From Xylanibacter ruminicola (GTDB lineage: Bacteria > Bacteroidota > Bacteroidia > Bacteroidales > Bacteroidaceae), in NCBI GenBank assembly GCA_015060625.1, contig SUYC01000012.1:61404-125403 (forward strand): 64,000 nucleotides of DNA, written 5' to 3'. Of this stretch, positions 28,439 through 35,707 are shown piece by piece (positions within the stretch are counted from its first letter, which is position 1; each line of letters starts with the position of its first letter). Made by a program: the position numbers and the translations under genes. A model generated the notes under the pieces. That model was given only the letters and a program-made list of their open reading frames with translations. It ran no database searches and had not been told where the DNA came from.

Positions 28439-30163
28439 CTAATTGATTGTCAAATTTATCTTTGTATTATTATTTGTATTCTCCACTATATATTCACTCT
28501 GAGCATTCAGCATAGAGGTGTATGGATCAAAAACATAATCTTTTGTACGCAGAACTCTAAGTGTCTTTTTCTTGGCACCTGCCTCAAATGCTAATGGCGA
28601 AATCCAAATATCATTCTTCTTGTACAGGATCTCGCCTGTAAAGATTCTGCTGAGCAAGCTTTGAGTCATGACTTTATTCGTAAACACTACTCTACGCTTA
28701 CCTTTTACATTCACCTTAGCAAAATATGGATCGTTAATCTGAATAGTTTTAACACCGATTGTAGGATAAATAAAATGCTTAACAATCAAGAACCACAATA
28801 GTAATGCAGCAAGAAGCATAATACCCAACCACATCAAAATCGTCTTCAAAGGATTCCAATTAACAACATATTTAGAACGTAAAGTCAACTCATATTTCTC
28901 TACTGGCTGATCGTTAATATTATCCAACTCTTGTTTGGTTGTGGCTTTAACCTTCATAAAACGTTTGCCCTCTTTTGCATCTGGATTGAATACAACAGAA
29001 AGAATACTTGGGGCGTTGTCGTTAGCATTCAGCGTTATCAAGTTGTTACTTAAAGGCAGCCCATTATAGAATAGTAGGAAATCCTTTGCTTCTTTTTCAT
29101 CTTTAATTTGCAACTGAACGACCGAACCATCTTTTTTCGCCTCATCATTAAATGTAGCCTTAAGATCTATACTAAGTGTATCAGGATTACTGGCTCCCCA
29201 GAATAAGAAGCTATCATACCAAGCAGCCTTACCCATCTCAGTTTCCTCAGACACTAATTCCAAAGCACGTTCTGGCTTATTAGTCATCTGAACCTTAACT
29301 GTTGGATTTATAACACTTACATCACTTGATTGGACATCAAAAGTAAAATTATATATTCCAGGGAGTGCAGAATTAATCTGGGCGATTGGTTTTCTTGCAA
29401 CAATCTGCACAGGAACCACCCCACCCTCTATCTTATTATTAATAACCTTAACATCAAAATATGGGTCGGAACATACGGCCTTAGCTGCGTATTTCCCTGC
29501 AGACGAGAAGCCTATTTTATGAACTCTACTCAAATTTAAAGTGTTTGCATAGATGATAAGATCTTTGTCAAAAGCTCCAAACACAGGGATTTCCTTTGTA
29601 GCATCAACAATGAACTCATTTTTACAAACATCTATTACCTTTACTACATCTTCATCAACAGCATTTTTTGTCAAAAGAACATAGAACGCATATGTATTGG
29701 TATACTTTCCACACCACTCACTTAGTTTCCTCGCTACAGCCCCATGAGGGTTTACATTATCCCTACCATCAGTTAACAAAATAATATAATTATCCTTATG
29801 TGGGTCAATGTACTGATCTGTAGCATCCCATGCTGCACAAATATTAGTATTAGTTGGTTTCTCAACATATTTGTCCAAATCCACCGAGATTTTATTCCAT
29901 GCTAAATTATTTGCATCAAAACTATAGGGTGCAAGGATGTTATCCTGAAAGGGGATGATATGTAACGTTGTCCCTGGAACATGTTTATTAAGTTCCTTAT
30001 GCAGATATTGTTTTGTGGTATTCCAAATATCTGGGCTACCTTTAAAACCGGTCATAGACTTGGTACAATCCAAAACATAAATATAATTACGCTCACGCTG
30101 AGCTAACACTGATACAGACAGTATCAGAGACAATAAGAGTATAAGCGTTTTTAGTTGTTTCAT
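28439..30163 (-). CDS. Secreted, membrane-anchored VWA-domain protein
   Basis: 574 residues. A signal peptide (1-21) is followed by a VWA domain (about 27-200) with a metal-binding MIDAS: DCTKS at 32-36, the Thr in KPTNTNICAAW, and the Asp in ILLTDGRDN. Beta-sandwich regions follow to about 430. One membrane helix (LGIMLLAALLLWFLIVKHF, about 440-458) precedes a cytoplasmic beta-rich domain of about 110 residues. The VWA domain would therefore be periplasmic and could relay binding to the tubulin-like protein inside. It is the first gene of the four-gene operon. Confidence 0.88.
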   Translation of the reverse strand: MKQLKTLILLLSLILSVSVLAQRERNYIYVLDCTKSMTGFKGSPDIWNTTKQYLHKELNKHVPGTTLHIIPFQDNILAPYSFDANNLAWNKISVDLDKYVEKPTNTNICAAWDATDQYIDPHKDNYIILLTDGRDNVNPHGAVARKLSEWCGKYTNTYAFYVLLTKNAVDEDVVKVIDVCKNEFIVDATKEIPVFGAFDKDLIIYANTLNLSRVHKIGFSSAGKYAAKAVCSDPYFDVKVINNKIEGGVVPVQIVARKPIAQINSALPGIYNFTFDVQSSDVSVINPTVKVQMTNKPERALELVSEETEMGKAAWYDSFLFWGASNPDTLSIDLKATFNDEAKKDGSVVQLQIKDEKEAKDFLLFYNGLPLSNNLITLNANDNAPSILSVVFNPDAKEGKRFMKVKATTKQELDNINDQPVEKYELTLRSKYVVNWNPLKTILMWLGIMLLAALLLWFLIVKHFIYPTIGVKTIQINDPYFAKVNVKGKRRVVFTNKVMTQSLLSRIFTGEILYKKNDIWISPLAFEAGAKKKTLRVLRTKDYVFDPYTSMLNAQSEYIVENTNNNTKINLTIN

Positions 30164-30222
30164 ATCATTTTTTATCTTTTTATGTAGTAATACAAGTCCC
30201 CAGGACTTTTAGGTGTCAACTG

Positions 30223-30253
30223 CAAAGATAAACACTTTTTCCGAACCAACAAA
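30223..30253 (-). promoter_or_regulatory. Predicted promoter of the VWA-tubulin-protease-nuclease operon
   Basis: On the minus strand TTTG (30253-30250), 19 bp, then TATCTTTG (30230-30223). The leader is about 55 nt. Unlike several other operons of the locus this one has a normal -33 element. Confidence 0.65.
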
Positions 30254-30314
30254 CTTTTATTGCTTTTTTCTACCGATTTCTTAAAAAAAATGGAAGATTC
30301 GAGAAATTAAAGCA

Positions 30315-31016
30315 TTACATCTTGTCTTTTTTCACAAGTGCAACCACTTTAGCTTGGGCACGCTTGTGCATCTTAATACAGAAATAAATCAGAACCACAA
30401 AGCCAATGCCTCCAACGTATGGATTGACCAGACTCGCCATAGCAAGGGCATCATAAATACCATGAGCCAGAACTGGAGCTAGTAACACACATATTGCAAC
30501 CTTGGGTGAGCGATTAACGAAATGATAAACCGAGTAGTAATAGCCCATCAGCACAGCAAAAGCATAATGCCCAGGTACAGCCAACAGCGCACGACTAATA
30601 GCTACAGATGCCCAATCATCATGACTGAACACGTATGATATGTTTTCAACCGCAGCAAAACCTAATCCCACACAGACTGCATAAACTATTCCATCAAAAT
30701 GCTCATCAAAGAAAGGATTCTTCTTCAATACCATCCATAGCGCAAGCAACTTAAAACTCTCCTCTGGTATGGCTGCCACCAGAAAAGCCATTGCCGTGGT
30801 ATCAACGAGTGTAGTTGGCGAGCCATTCTCGCCCAATAGCATCAACCCTATTATTTTTTCTACCACTATCACTGGAATAATAATCCCAATTCCCCACGAA
30901 ACAGCCTTCATCAACATATACGTGGGTTCTTTCTGTGTATCCTTCTTCCAGATATACAGCAGCAATAATACCGCTGGCAGAAGCGAAGCTATCAGCATTG
31001 TAATCATATTCATCAT
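30315..31016 (-). CDS. PrsW-family intramembrane protease (intact copy)
   Basis: 233 residues with about six or seven membrane helices. The family motifs are present: PEESFK (Glu85, Glu86), FAAVENISY (Glu124), VPGHYAFAV (His150) and AHGIYDA (His185, Asp189). PrsW cuts membrane-bound anti-sigma factors in Bacillus, and the same locus carries a sigma factor with a possible partner. That partner has no membrane helix, so the substrate may be something else. A deleted, inverted copy lies at 3237-3567. Confidence 0.88.
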   Translation of the reverse strand: MMNMITMLIASLLPAVLLLLYIWKKDTQKEPTYMLMKAVSWGIGIIIPVIVVEKIIGLMLLGENGSPTTLVDTTAMAFLVAAIPEESFKLLALWMVLKKNPFFDEHFDGIVYAVCVGLGFAAVENISYVFSHDDWASVAISRALLAVPGHYAFAVLMGYYYSVYHFVNRSPKVAICVLLAPVLAHGIYDALAMASLVNPYVGGIGFVVLIYFCIKMHKRAQAKVVALVKKDKM

Positions 31017-31050
31017 CTAATTATTATAAGAGAGTTATATCTTTGTGATG

Positions 31051-31081
31051 CAAAGGTACGACGTATTAATCAAAATTGCAA
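31051..31081 (-). promoter_or_regulatory. Predicted promoter of prsW
   Basis: On the minus strand TTG (31081-31079), 20 bp, then TACCTTTG (31058-31051), a full match to the Bacteroidetes consensus. Confidence 0.7.
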
Positions 31082-31240
31082 GTTTTTTTTAATAAAAGGA
31101 TAACACATACATATATTAAATTAAAAGAAAGGGAAAAGATTATGAAAAAGCTATTAAAAGATTGTAGAAGAGTGAGTATTATAAAGAGTATTGCTTGACA
31201 ATAGCAAAGATGTATCACTTACACGTAGCAAAATAAAAAG

Positions 31241-31275
31241 CGGATTGATTTCTTTTATAAAATCAATCCGTTTTC
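31241..31275. terminator. Hairpin terminator, usable in both directions
   Basis: A perfect 11-bp stem (31241-31251 with 31260-31270) with an 8-nt loop. T-rich runs follow on the plus strand, and another lies past the stem on the minus strand. It probably ends the TIR operon whose last stop codon is at 31415. Confidence 0.65.
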
Positions 31276-31414
31276 TTGTTTAAACTCTTCATAAGTAAGA
31301 ATAGGACGAGTTAATAGAGTATCTTTGTACTCTCTTTTCAGATTAGCTTCTTTCCGTTATTCAAGAATTTAATTAAAGGCTAAATCGAGACGAAACACAC
31401 TCTGCTCTTTATAG

Positions 31415-32518
31415 TCAGGCATCATTGCTTTTTTTTGATTTAAAAATCTGATCATATATATAAGCCACAAGACCACAAAATGCTAACGACCAGAAAAAAA
31501 CGACAGCCCCATCCCAAAATGATTCGTTGGACAATCCTCGCCAAACAGCAATTGGGAGTGCGAGAGCGGTAACAGCCACACAAAATGCACCTGAAATATG
31601 ATCTTTGTTGTTAATGCCCTCTATCTCTTTTAACTTGTAATCGTAATAATCAGGAATAACAAGACTAAGCATTGATGGAGAAAAGAAAATGGTAAATCCA
31701 ATCCAAAAAGAATGGCATTTAATCCCCAACCAGATTCCTATAATAAAAGTTAAGGTTATAGTAACAATCGCTATAAAATAGCACTTATCTTGTTTCTTCT
31801 TTAATGGCATTTTTTTTGCCTCTATTATTGCCTTTTGTTCTTCTATAATTTTATTTTTTTCTTCTTCTCTGATTTTTCTCTCTTCTTCTTCCCAACGCTC
31901 CTTATCTTTACTAATTTCTTCTATTCTTCTTAATTCCGCTATTTTTTCTTCTTCAATTTTACGCAATAGTTCTTCTTGCTTTTCCTTTTGTTTCTTAATT
32001 TCTTCTTGTATTCGTTGTTCTTCTTCTGTTTGTATCCTTTTAAACTCTGCTAATATATCTTTATTTTTCTTTTCTATTTCTTCAACAATCGTATCAGGCT
32101 CCTCATAACTTTTCCCCAACAGATCACAAATATCTTTCATGAGTGTTATTTCTATTGGATGCTCATTGATATTGCGAATATTAATATTTGTAAAAATCAA
32201 CTTCATACCTTTAATATCGAGAAGATTAGAGTTATCGATTACATAAGGGATAATATTACCTTTATCTTTCGTATTGTAAGCATAACTTACCTCTCCTCTA
32301 GTATATTTCGATTTATAACTATTCTGGCTTGCTATAAACAAGACCAAATGTGAATTATCTATCGCTTCTTCTAATTCTGCAGGAAATTCTCCTCCTCCGG
32401 CAAGTCCTTTTTTATCAATAAAAAAGGTAACATTCTGTTTTGACAAAGCATTACATATCTTATCAACAACAGCCGTATCTCTTCTGCTATAGCTAATAAA
32501 AACATCAAATTTACTCAT
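31415..32518 (-). CDS. TIR-coiled coil-membrane protein, copy 2
   Basis: 367 residues from the ATG at 32518; a longer frame upstream lies inside the previous gene. The TIR domain is residues 1-150: FDVFISYSRRD, then FFIDKKGLAGGGEFP, with the catalytic-position Glu76 in KYTRGEVSYA. A highly charged coiled coil rich in Glu, Lys and Ile covers about 160-265. Three or four membrane helices end the protein. TIR domains of this kind cleave NAD(+) or make signal molecules from it. It overlaps the upstream paralogue by 8 bp. Confidence 0.88.
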   Translation of the reverse strand: MSKFDVFISYSRRDTAVVDKICNALSKQNVTFFIDKKGLAGGGEFPAELEEAIDNSHLVLFIASQNSYKSKYTRGEVSYAYNTKDKGNIIPYVIDNSNLLDIKGMKLIFTNINIRNINEHPIEITLMKDICDLLGKSYEEPDTIVEEIEKKNKDILAEFKRIQTEEEQRIQEEIKKQKEKQEELLRKIEEEKIAELRRIEEISKDKERWEEEERKIREEEKNKIIEEQKAIIEAKKMPLKKKQDKCYFIAIVTITLTFIIGIWLGIKCHSFWIGFTIFFSPSMLSLVIPDYYDYKLKEIEGINNKDHISGAFCVAVTALALPIAVWRGLSNESFWDGAVVFFWSLAFCGLVAYIYDQIFKSKKSNDA

Positions 32519-33803
32519 TTTCAAATACATTTTTATGATGATTGATAAAACGATTAATAAATACAACTACTAATATGGAGACTATTATAGAAAGTAGCCA
32601 AATGCAAAAACCATAGAAAAAAGAATGGTAAATATAACCTAAGCCGACAGAAATGCCCAACATTGCAAAAATGAATGTACCAGCATAAGCTCCAATGGCT
32701 GTCCCTGTATCTTTGGGAGTTTCTTTAGTACCAACTAAATACAAACAGCCCGTCATCATGCTAAACATTATTAAACTGCCAGAAATAAAAATAGACATAA
32801 AGATTATGCAATCTCTCCAATTAAACTTTATAGGATTTGAGAGAAAGTCAAATTTGTGATAATTGCAAAAATTTTCCCAAGTAAACTCCCATTCTTCTGG
32901 GGATGCACAACGGCCCCAAAAAGTATAGTCCCCATTTCCGTACAGCCAATATGAAACCAAATCGCCATAAAAGAAAACTACTAATAGATTTACAAAGGAG
33001 GCTATTGCTAATATTGCATTCTTTTTTAACGTTTTAATATTTGATACTATCTGTGATTTCTCCTGAATATTTTCTTTAATTTTATTATCTTCTAGTCTTT
33101 TTAACTCTATTTCCCTTATTTTTAATCTTCTATTATGATCAGCCTCCTCTAATGTCTGCAATTCTTCGTGTCTGCGTTTGTCTTCCATCAAACGTTTTTG
33201 CTCCTTTTTCAGTGTTTCTAATTCTTTCTCTCGCTTTATCCGCTCTTCTTCCTGCTGTTTACGTAGTTTTTCTTGTTGAATCTTTTTTTCTTCTAGTATT
33301 TTTTTTCTCAACTCTTCTTCTTGTTTTGCCTTTTCTTCAGCCAACTTGCGTTCTTTTTCTATACGTATTGATTCAGGTTCTTTATACTGCAATCCCAATC
33401 GTTCACATAGATCTTGCATAAGAGTAGTTTCAATTGGGTGCTCAAAAATATTTCTAATATTGACATTAGTAAAGATGAGTTTCATACCTCTAATACTTAA
33501 CAAATCACTATTGTCAATTATATAAGGAATAACATATCCCTTTTCTTTTTCGTTGAAAGCATAATTTATTTCTCCTGTAGTAAATTTTGACTGATAGCTA
33601 TTATTACTAGCTATATACAGAACTATTGAAGAATTGTCTATAGCTTCTTCCAGTTCTGCAGGGAATTCGCTTCCGCCAGCAAGGCCCTTGCGGTCTATGA
33701 AATATGTAATGCTTTGCTCATCTAATGCATGACATATTTTGTCAACTATTGGTGTATCTTTACGACTATAACTTATAAAAACATCATATTTTTCTTTTTT
33801 CAT
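32511..33803 (-). CDS. TIR-coiled coil-membrane protein, copy 1
   Basis: 430 residues. The TIR domain is residues 1-155 (YDVFISYSRKD, YFIDRKGLAGGSEFP, Glu78 in KFTTGEINYA). A coiled coil of Glu/Lys/Arg repeats covers about 160-260. Four membrane helices follow at about 270-425. The TIR part is closely similar to the downstream copy, while the membrane parts differ. The gene starts 5 bp after the RyR gene ends, so it is in the TIR operon. The membrane helices could form a pore or tether. Confidence 0.88.
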   Translation of the reverse strand: MKKEKYDVFISYSRKDTPIVDKICHALDEQSITYFIDRKGLAGGSEFPAELEEAIDNSSIVLYIASNNSYQSKFTTGEINYAFNEKEKGYVIPYIIDNSDLLSIRGMKLIFTNVNIRNIFEHPIETTLMQDLCERLGLQYKEPESIRIEKERKLAEEKAKQEEELRKKILEEKKIQQEKLRKQQEEERIKREKELETLKKEQKRLMEDKRRHEELQTLEEADHNRRLKIREIELKRLEDNKIKENIQEKSQIVSNIKTLKKNAILAIASFVNLLVVFFYGDLVSYWLYGNGDYTFWGRCASPEEWEFTWENFCNYHKFDFLSNPIKFNWRDCIIFMSIFISGSLIMFSMMTGCLYLVGTKETPKDTGTAIGAYAGTFIFAMLGISVGLGYIYHSFFYGFCIWLLSIIVSILVVVFINRFINHHKNVFENE

Positions 33804-33808
33804 ATTGT

Positions 33809-34108
33809 TTATCTTTTGTCAATTATAAATCCTAATTTCAATATCAATTTAAGCGTCTCCACCGATGTATTTCTGTCGTATACCTTTTCCTCTTCAGGAA
33901 GGTCTTCGTAAGGAATAAGCATTGGATGACGCTTTTCGGCATCATTGCGCTCGGGGCCATATTGCCAGCCTTGAGCAATGCGAGTTTGAGCCCATACTTC
34001 ATGAACGTTTTTAGCCATTGCTTCGAGTAGAGGATTTAACTCCTCTGGCAGTTCGATATCTGAAGTATCAATAGGCTGCGGTATATACTTAGGTTCTTTC
34101 ATATTCAT
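33809..34108 (-). CDS. Single RyR-domain protein, copy 1
   Basis: 99 residues that are nearly all one RyR (ryanodine receptor repeat) domain: YIPQPIDTSDIELPEEL, then NVHEVWAQTRIAQGWQYG, then HPMLIPYEDLPEEEKVYDRN. Bacterial RyR domains are proposed to bind nucleotide-like ligands in conflict systems. It lies between the TIR-FGE gene (26 bp) and a TIR-membrane gene (5 bp). Bases 33900-34069 are identical to 43568-43737 in the second copy. Confidence 0.92.
   Translation of the reverse strand: MNMKEPKYIPQPIDTSDIELPEELNPLLEAMAKNVHEVWAQTRIAQGWQYGPERNDAEKRHPMLIPYEDLPEEEKVYDRNTSVETLKLILKLGFIIDKR
33900..34069 (-). repeat. 170-bp exact direct repeat within RyR gene, copy 1
   Basis: By eye, every base from 33900 to 34069 matches 43568-43737. 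The flanking coding bases of the same gene differ, so identity is confined to the core. This points to recent duplication or gene conversion over 9.7 kb. Confidence 0.85.
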
Positions 34109-34134
34109 TTGTTTATATCTTAAACAGCTAAAAG

Positions 34135-35550
34135 TTAATCATCCTCTAACGCAATGCGTAAACCGAGGCTGCAATAACGAAGATCGGGTTGGTCGTCACC
34201 TCGGTAGGAAACTCTAGCACGATCGATTTCTCTATTCCAACCACCACCACGACAGACACGTTCAAGTCCTGTTTCTGGACCTGTTGGATTGATTTGCTCT
34301 TCACTTGTAAAGTCACCTTTCCAATCTTGCACCCACTCCCAGATGTTGCCACTCATGTCGTACAAACCTAGCTCGTTCGGCGATTTCTGGCCTACATCAT
34401 GAGAAGTTCCTCCGCTATTCTCGTTGAACCATCCCACCTGCATTAAGATGTTACCTCCACTATACTTATATCTTTTGCCTTTCTTACCACCCCTAGCGGC
34501 ATACTCCCATTCAGCCTCGGTTGGTAAGCGAAAATGTCGTCCCGTCATCTCGTTCAGTTTCTTAACAAAGTCCTGGCAGTCAAACCAACTAACACTTTCA
34601 ACGGGAAGCTTCTCGCCCTTGAAATGAGAAGGATTACTACCCATCACAGCCTCCCATTGATCTTGGGTAATAGGGTATCTTCCAATAGAAAAGGTTGACA
34701 GCGTGACCTTGTGAGTAGGCTTTTCATCTTCGAAAGCATCTTCGCCTTGTTCGCGAGTACCTCCCATCTCAAAGGTACCACCTTCTACTCTCACCATATC
34801 GTGTATTAACTCCATAATGGCTTGAGGCAGAGACTGAGTTGGAGCCTCATCAACAGCAGTTATAGCTTTGCCCCTACTATTCCAGAGTTTTTTAGCAGTA
34901 TTCAACCTTCTTTCATCCATCTTCTTAGACTGGAATGGAACATAAGTCCATCCGCACGTTGGGCAGAACAGTGCGTTGATTTCATTCAACGCGCCGCATA
35001 CAGGACATTTCTGAGTGGTCTCACCAATCAGTTTCTTTCTCGCATATATTTCATCAAGTACTCTTCTTTGGTCTGCATAGAGTTTTTGGCCATCAGTTTC
35101 AAAAGTAGCAATTTCTTCTTTGATTTTTTTGACATCCACACCTGCATCACCCAAATGTTTCTTGAGTGATCTACGCAAATCTTTCAATCCCTGTATGGGG
35201 TCGATATTATAACTAACATAGTCGAGCCCGACAAGATCAAACAAGATTGAGTCATTGTAATCTGCGTCGTCAAGTTTTACAGGAATAACAATCTTCTTTA
35301 GATATACGGCCATATTAACTTCCTTTACCGTCCATTGAGACTCGTTGGCTGTAAGCGAAGAAAAGAACAAGAAAACCTTAGACTTTTTGATAGCCTTAAC
35401 AATGACAGATTTGAAAGCATCACCACTCTCAATACCATCCTTATCTATCCATACACGATAGCCATCTCCAGAGAGCACATTAGCAATCTCATGAACTTGC
35501 TCGGAATCTTTTCGAGAATAGCTTATAAATATATCGAACTCGTTGTCCAT
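34135..35550 (-). CDS. TIR-zinc ribbon-FGE-fold protein
   Basis: 471 residues. TIR at 1-140 (FDIFISYSRKD, VWIDKDGIESG, Glu77 in SQWTVKEVNM). A coiled linker follows, then a zinc ribbon near 183-200 (CPVCG, CPTCG). Residues about 250-470 are a formylglycine-generating-enzyme/sulfatase-modifying fold (VEGGTFEMGG, YPITQDQWEAVMG, LPTEAEWEYAARGG, GLYDMSGNIWEWVQDW). The catalytic cysteines of true FGE are missing: the region reads CRGGGWNREIDRARVSYRGD. The fold is therefore probably a binding module. It is the first gene of the TIR operon. Confidence 0.88.
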   Translation of the reverse strand: MDNEFDIFISYSRKDSEQVHEIANVLSGDGYRVWIDKDGIESGDAFKSVIVKAIKKSKVFLFFSSLTANESQWTVKEVNMAVYLKKIVIPVKLDDADYNDSILFDLVGLDYVSYNIDPIQGLKDLRRSLKKHLGDAGVDVKKIKEEIATFETDGQKLYADQRRVLDEIYARKKLIGETTQKCPVCGALNEINALFCPTCGWTYVPFQSKKMDERRLNTAKKLWNSRGKAITAVDEAPTQSLPQAIMELIHDMVRVEGGTFEMGGTREQGEDAFEDEKPTHKVTLSTFSIGRYPITQDQWEAVMGSNPSHFKGEKLPVESVSWFDCQDFVKKLNEMTGRHFRLPTEAEWEYAARGGKKGKRYKYSGGNILMQVGWFNENSGGTSHDVGQKSPNELGLYDMSGNIWEWVQDWKGDFTSEEQINPTGPETGLERVCRGGGWNREIDRARVSYRGDDQPDLRYCSLGLRIALEDD

Positions 35551-35580
35551 CTATAGTCATTTTTTAGTTATTACATGCTG

Positions 35581-35614
35581 CAAATATAGCAAATAAATTA
35601 AAAACACAGCACAC
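35581..35614 (-). promoter_or_regulatory. Predicted promoter of the TIR-FGE/RyR/TIR operon
   Basis: On the minus strand TATATTTG is at 35588-35581, with GTGT (35614-35611) 22 bp upstream in place of TTTG. Confidence 0.45.
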
Positions 35615-35640
35615 TTTTTTAAAAGTTTTTTTCTTATTAC

Positions 35641-35671
35641 TTGTTTTTCTCCTAATATTTCACTATATTTG
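35641..35671 (+). promoter_or_regulatory. Predicted promoter of the second TPM gene
   Basis: TTG at 35641-35643, 20 bp, then TATATTTG at 35664-35671; the ATG is at 35708. Confidence 0.7.
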
Positions 35672-35707
35672 TACCGATAATTAAGAACTTAAAACGTATC
35701 CTTGCTT

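Larger units (their letters stand above)
31017..31414. other. Intergenic stretch between prsW and the TIR operon
   Basis: It holds the prsW promoter (31051-31081), an 18-codon reading frame at 31141-31197 that I do not trust, and a strong hairpin (31241-31270). On the minus strand, between about 31256 and 31360, is a stop-flanked open stretch of about 33 codons ending YEEFKQENGLIL with protein-like composition but no start codon. It is probably the tail of a lost gene. Confidence 0.4.
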
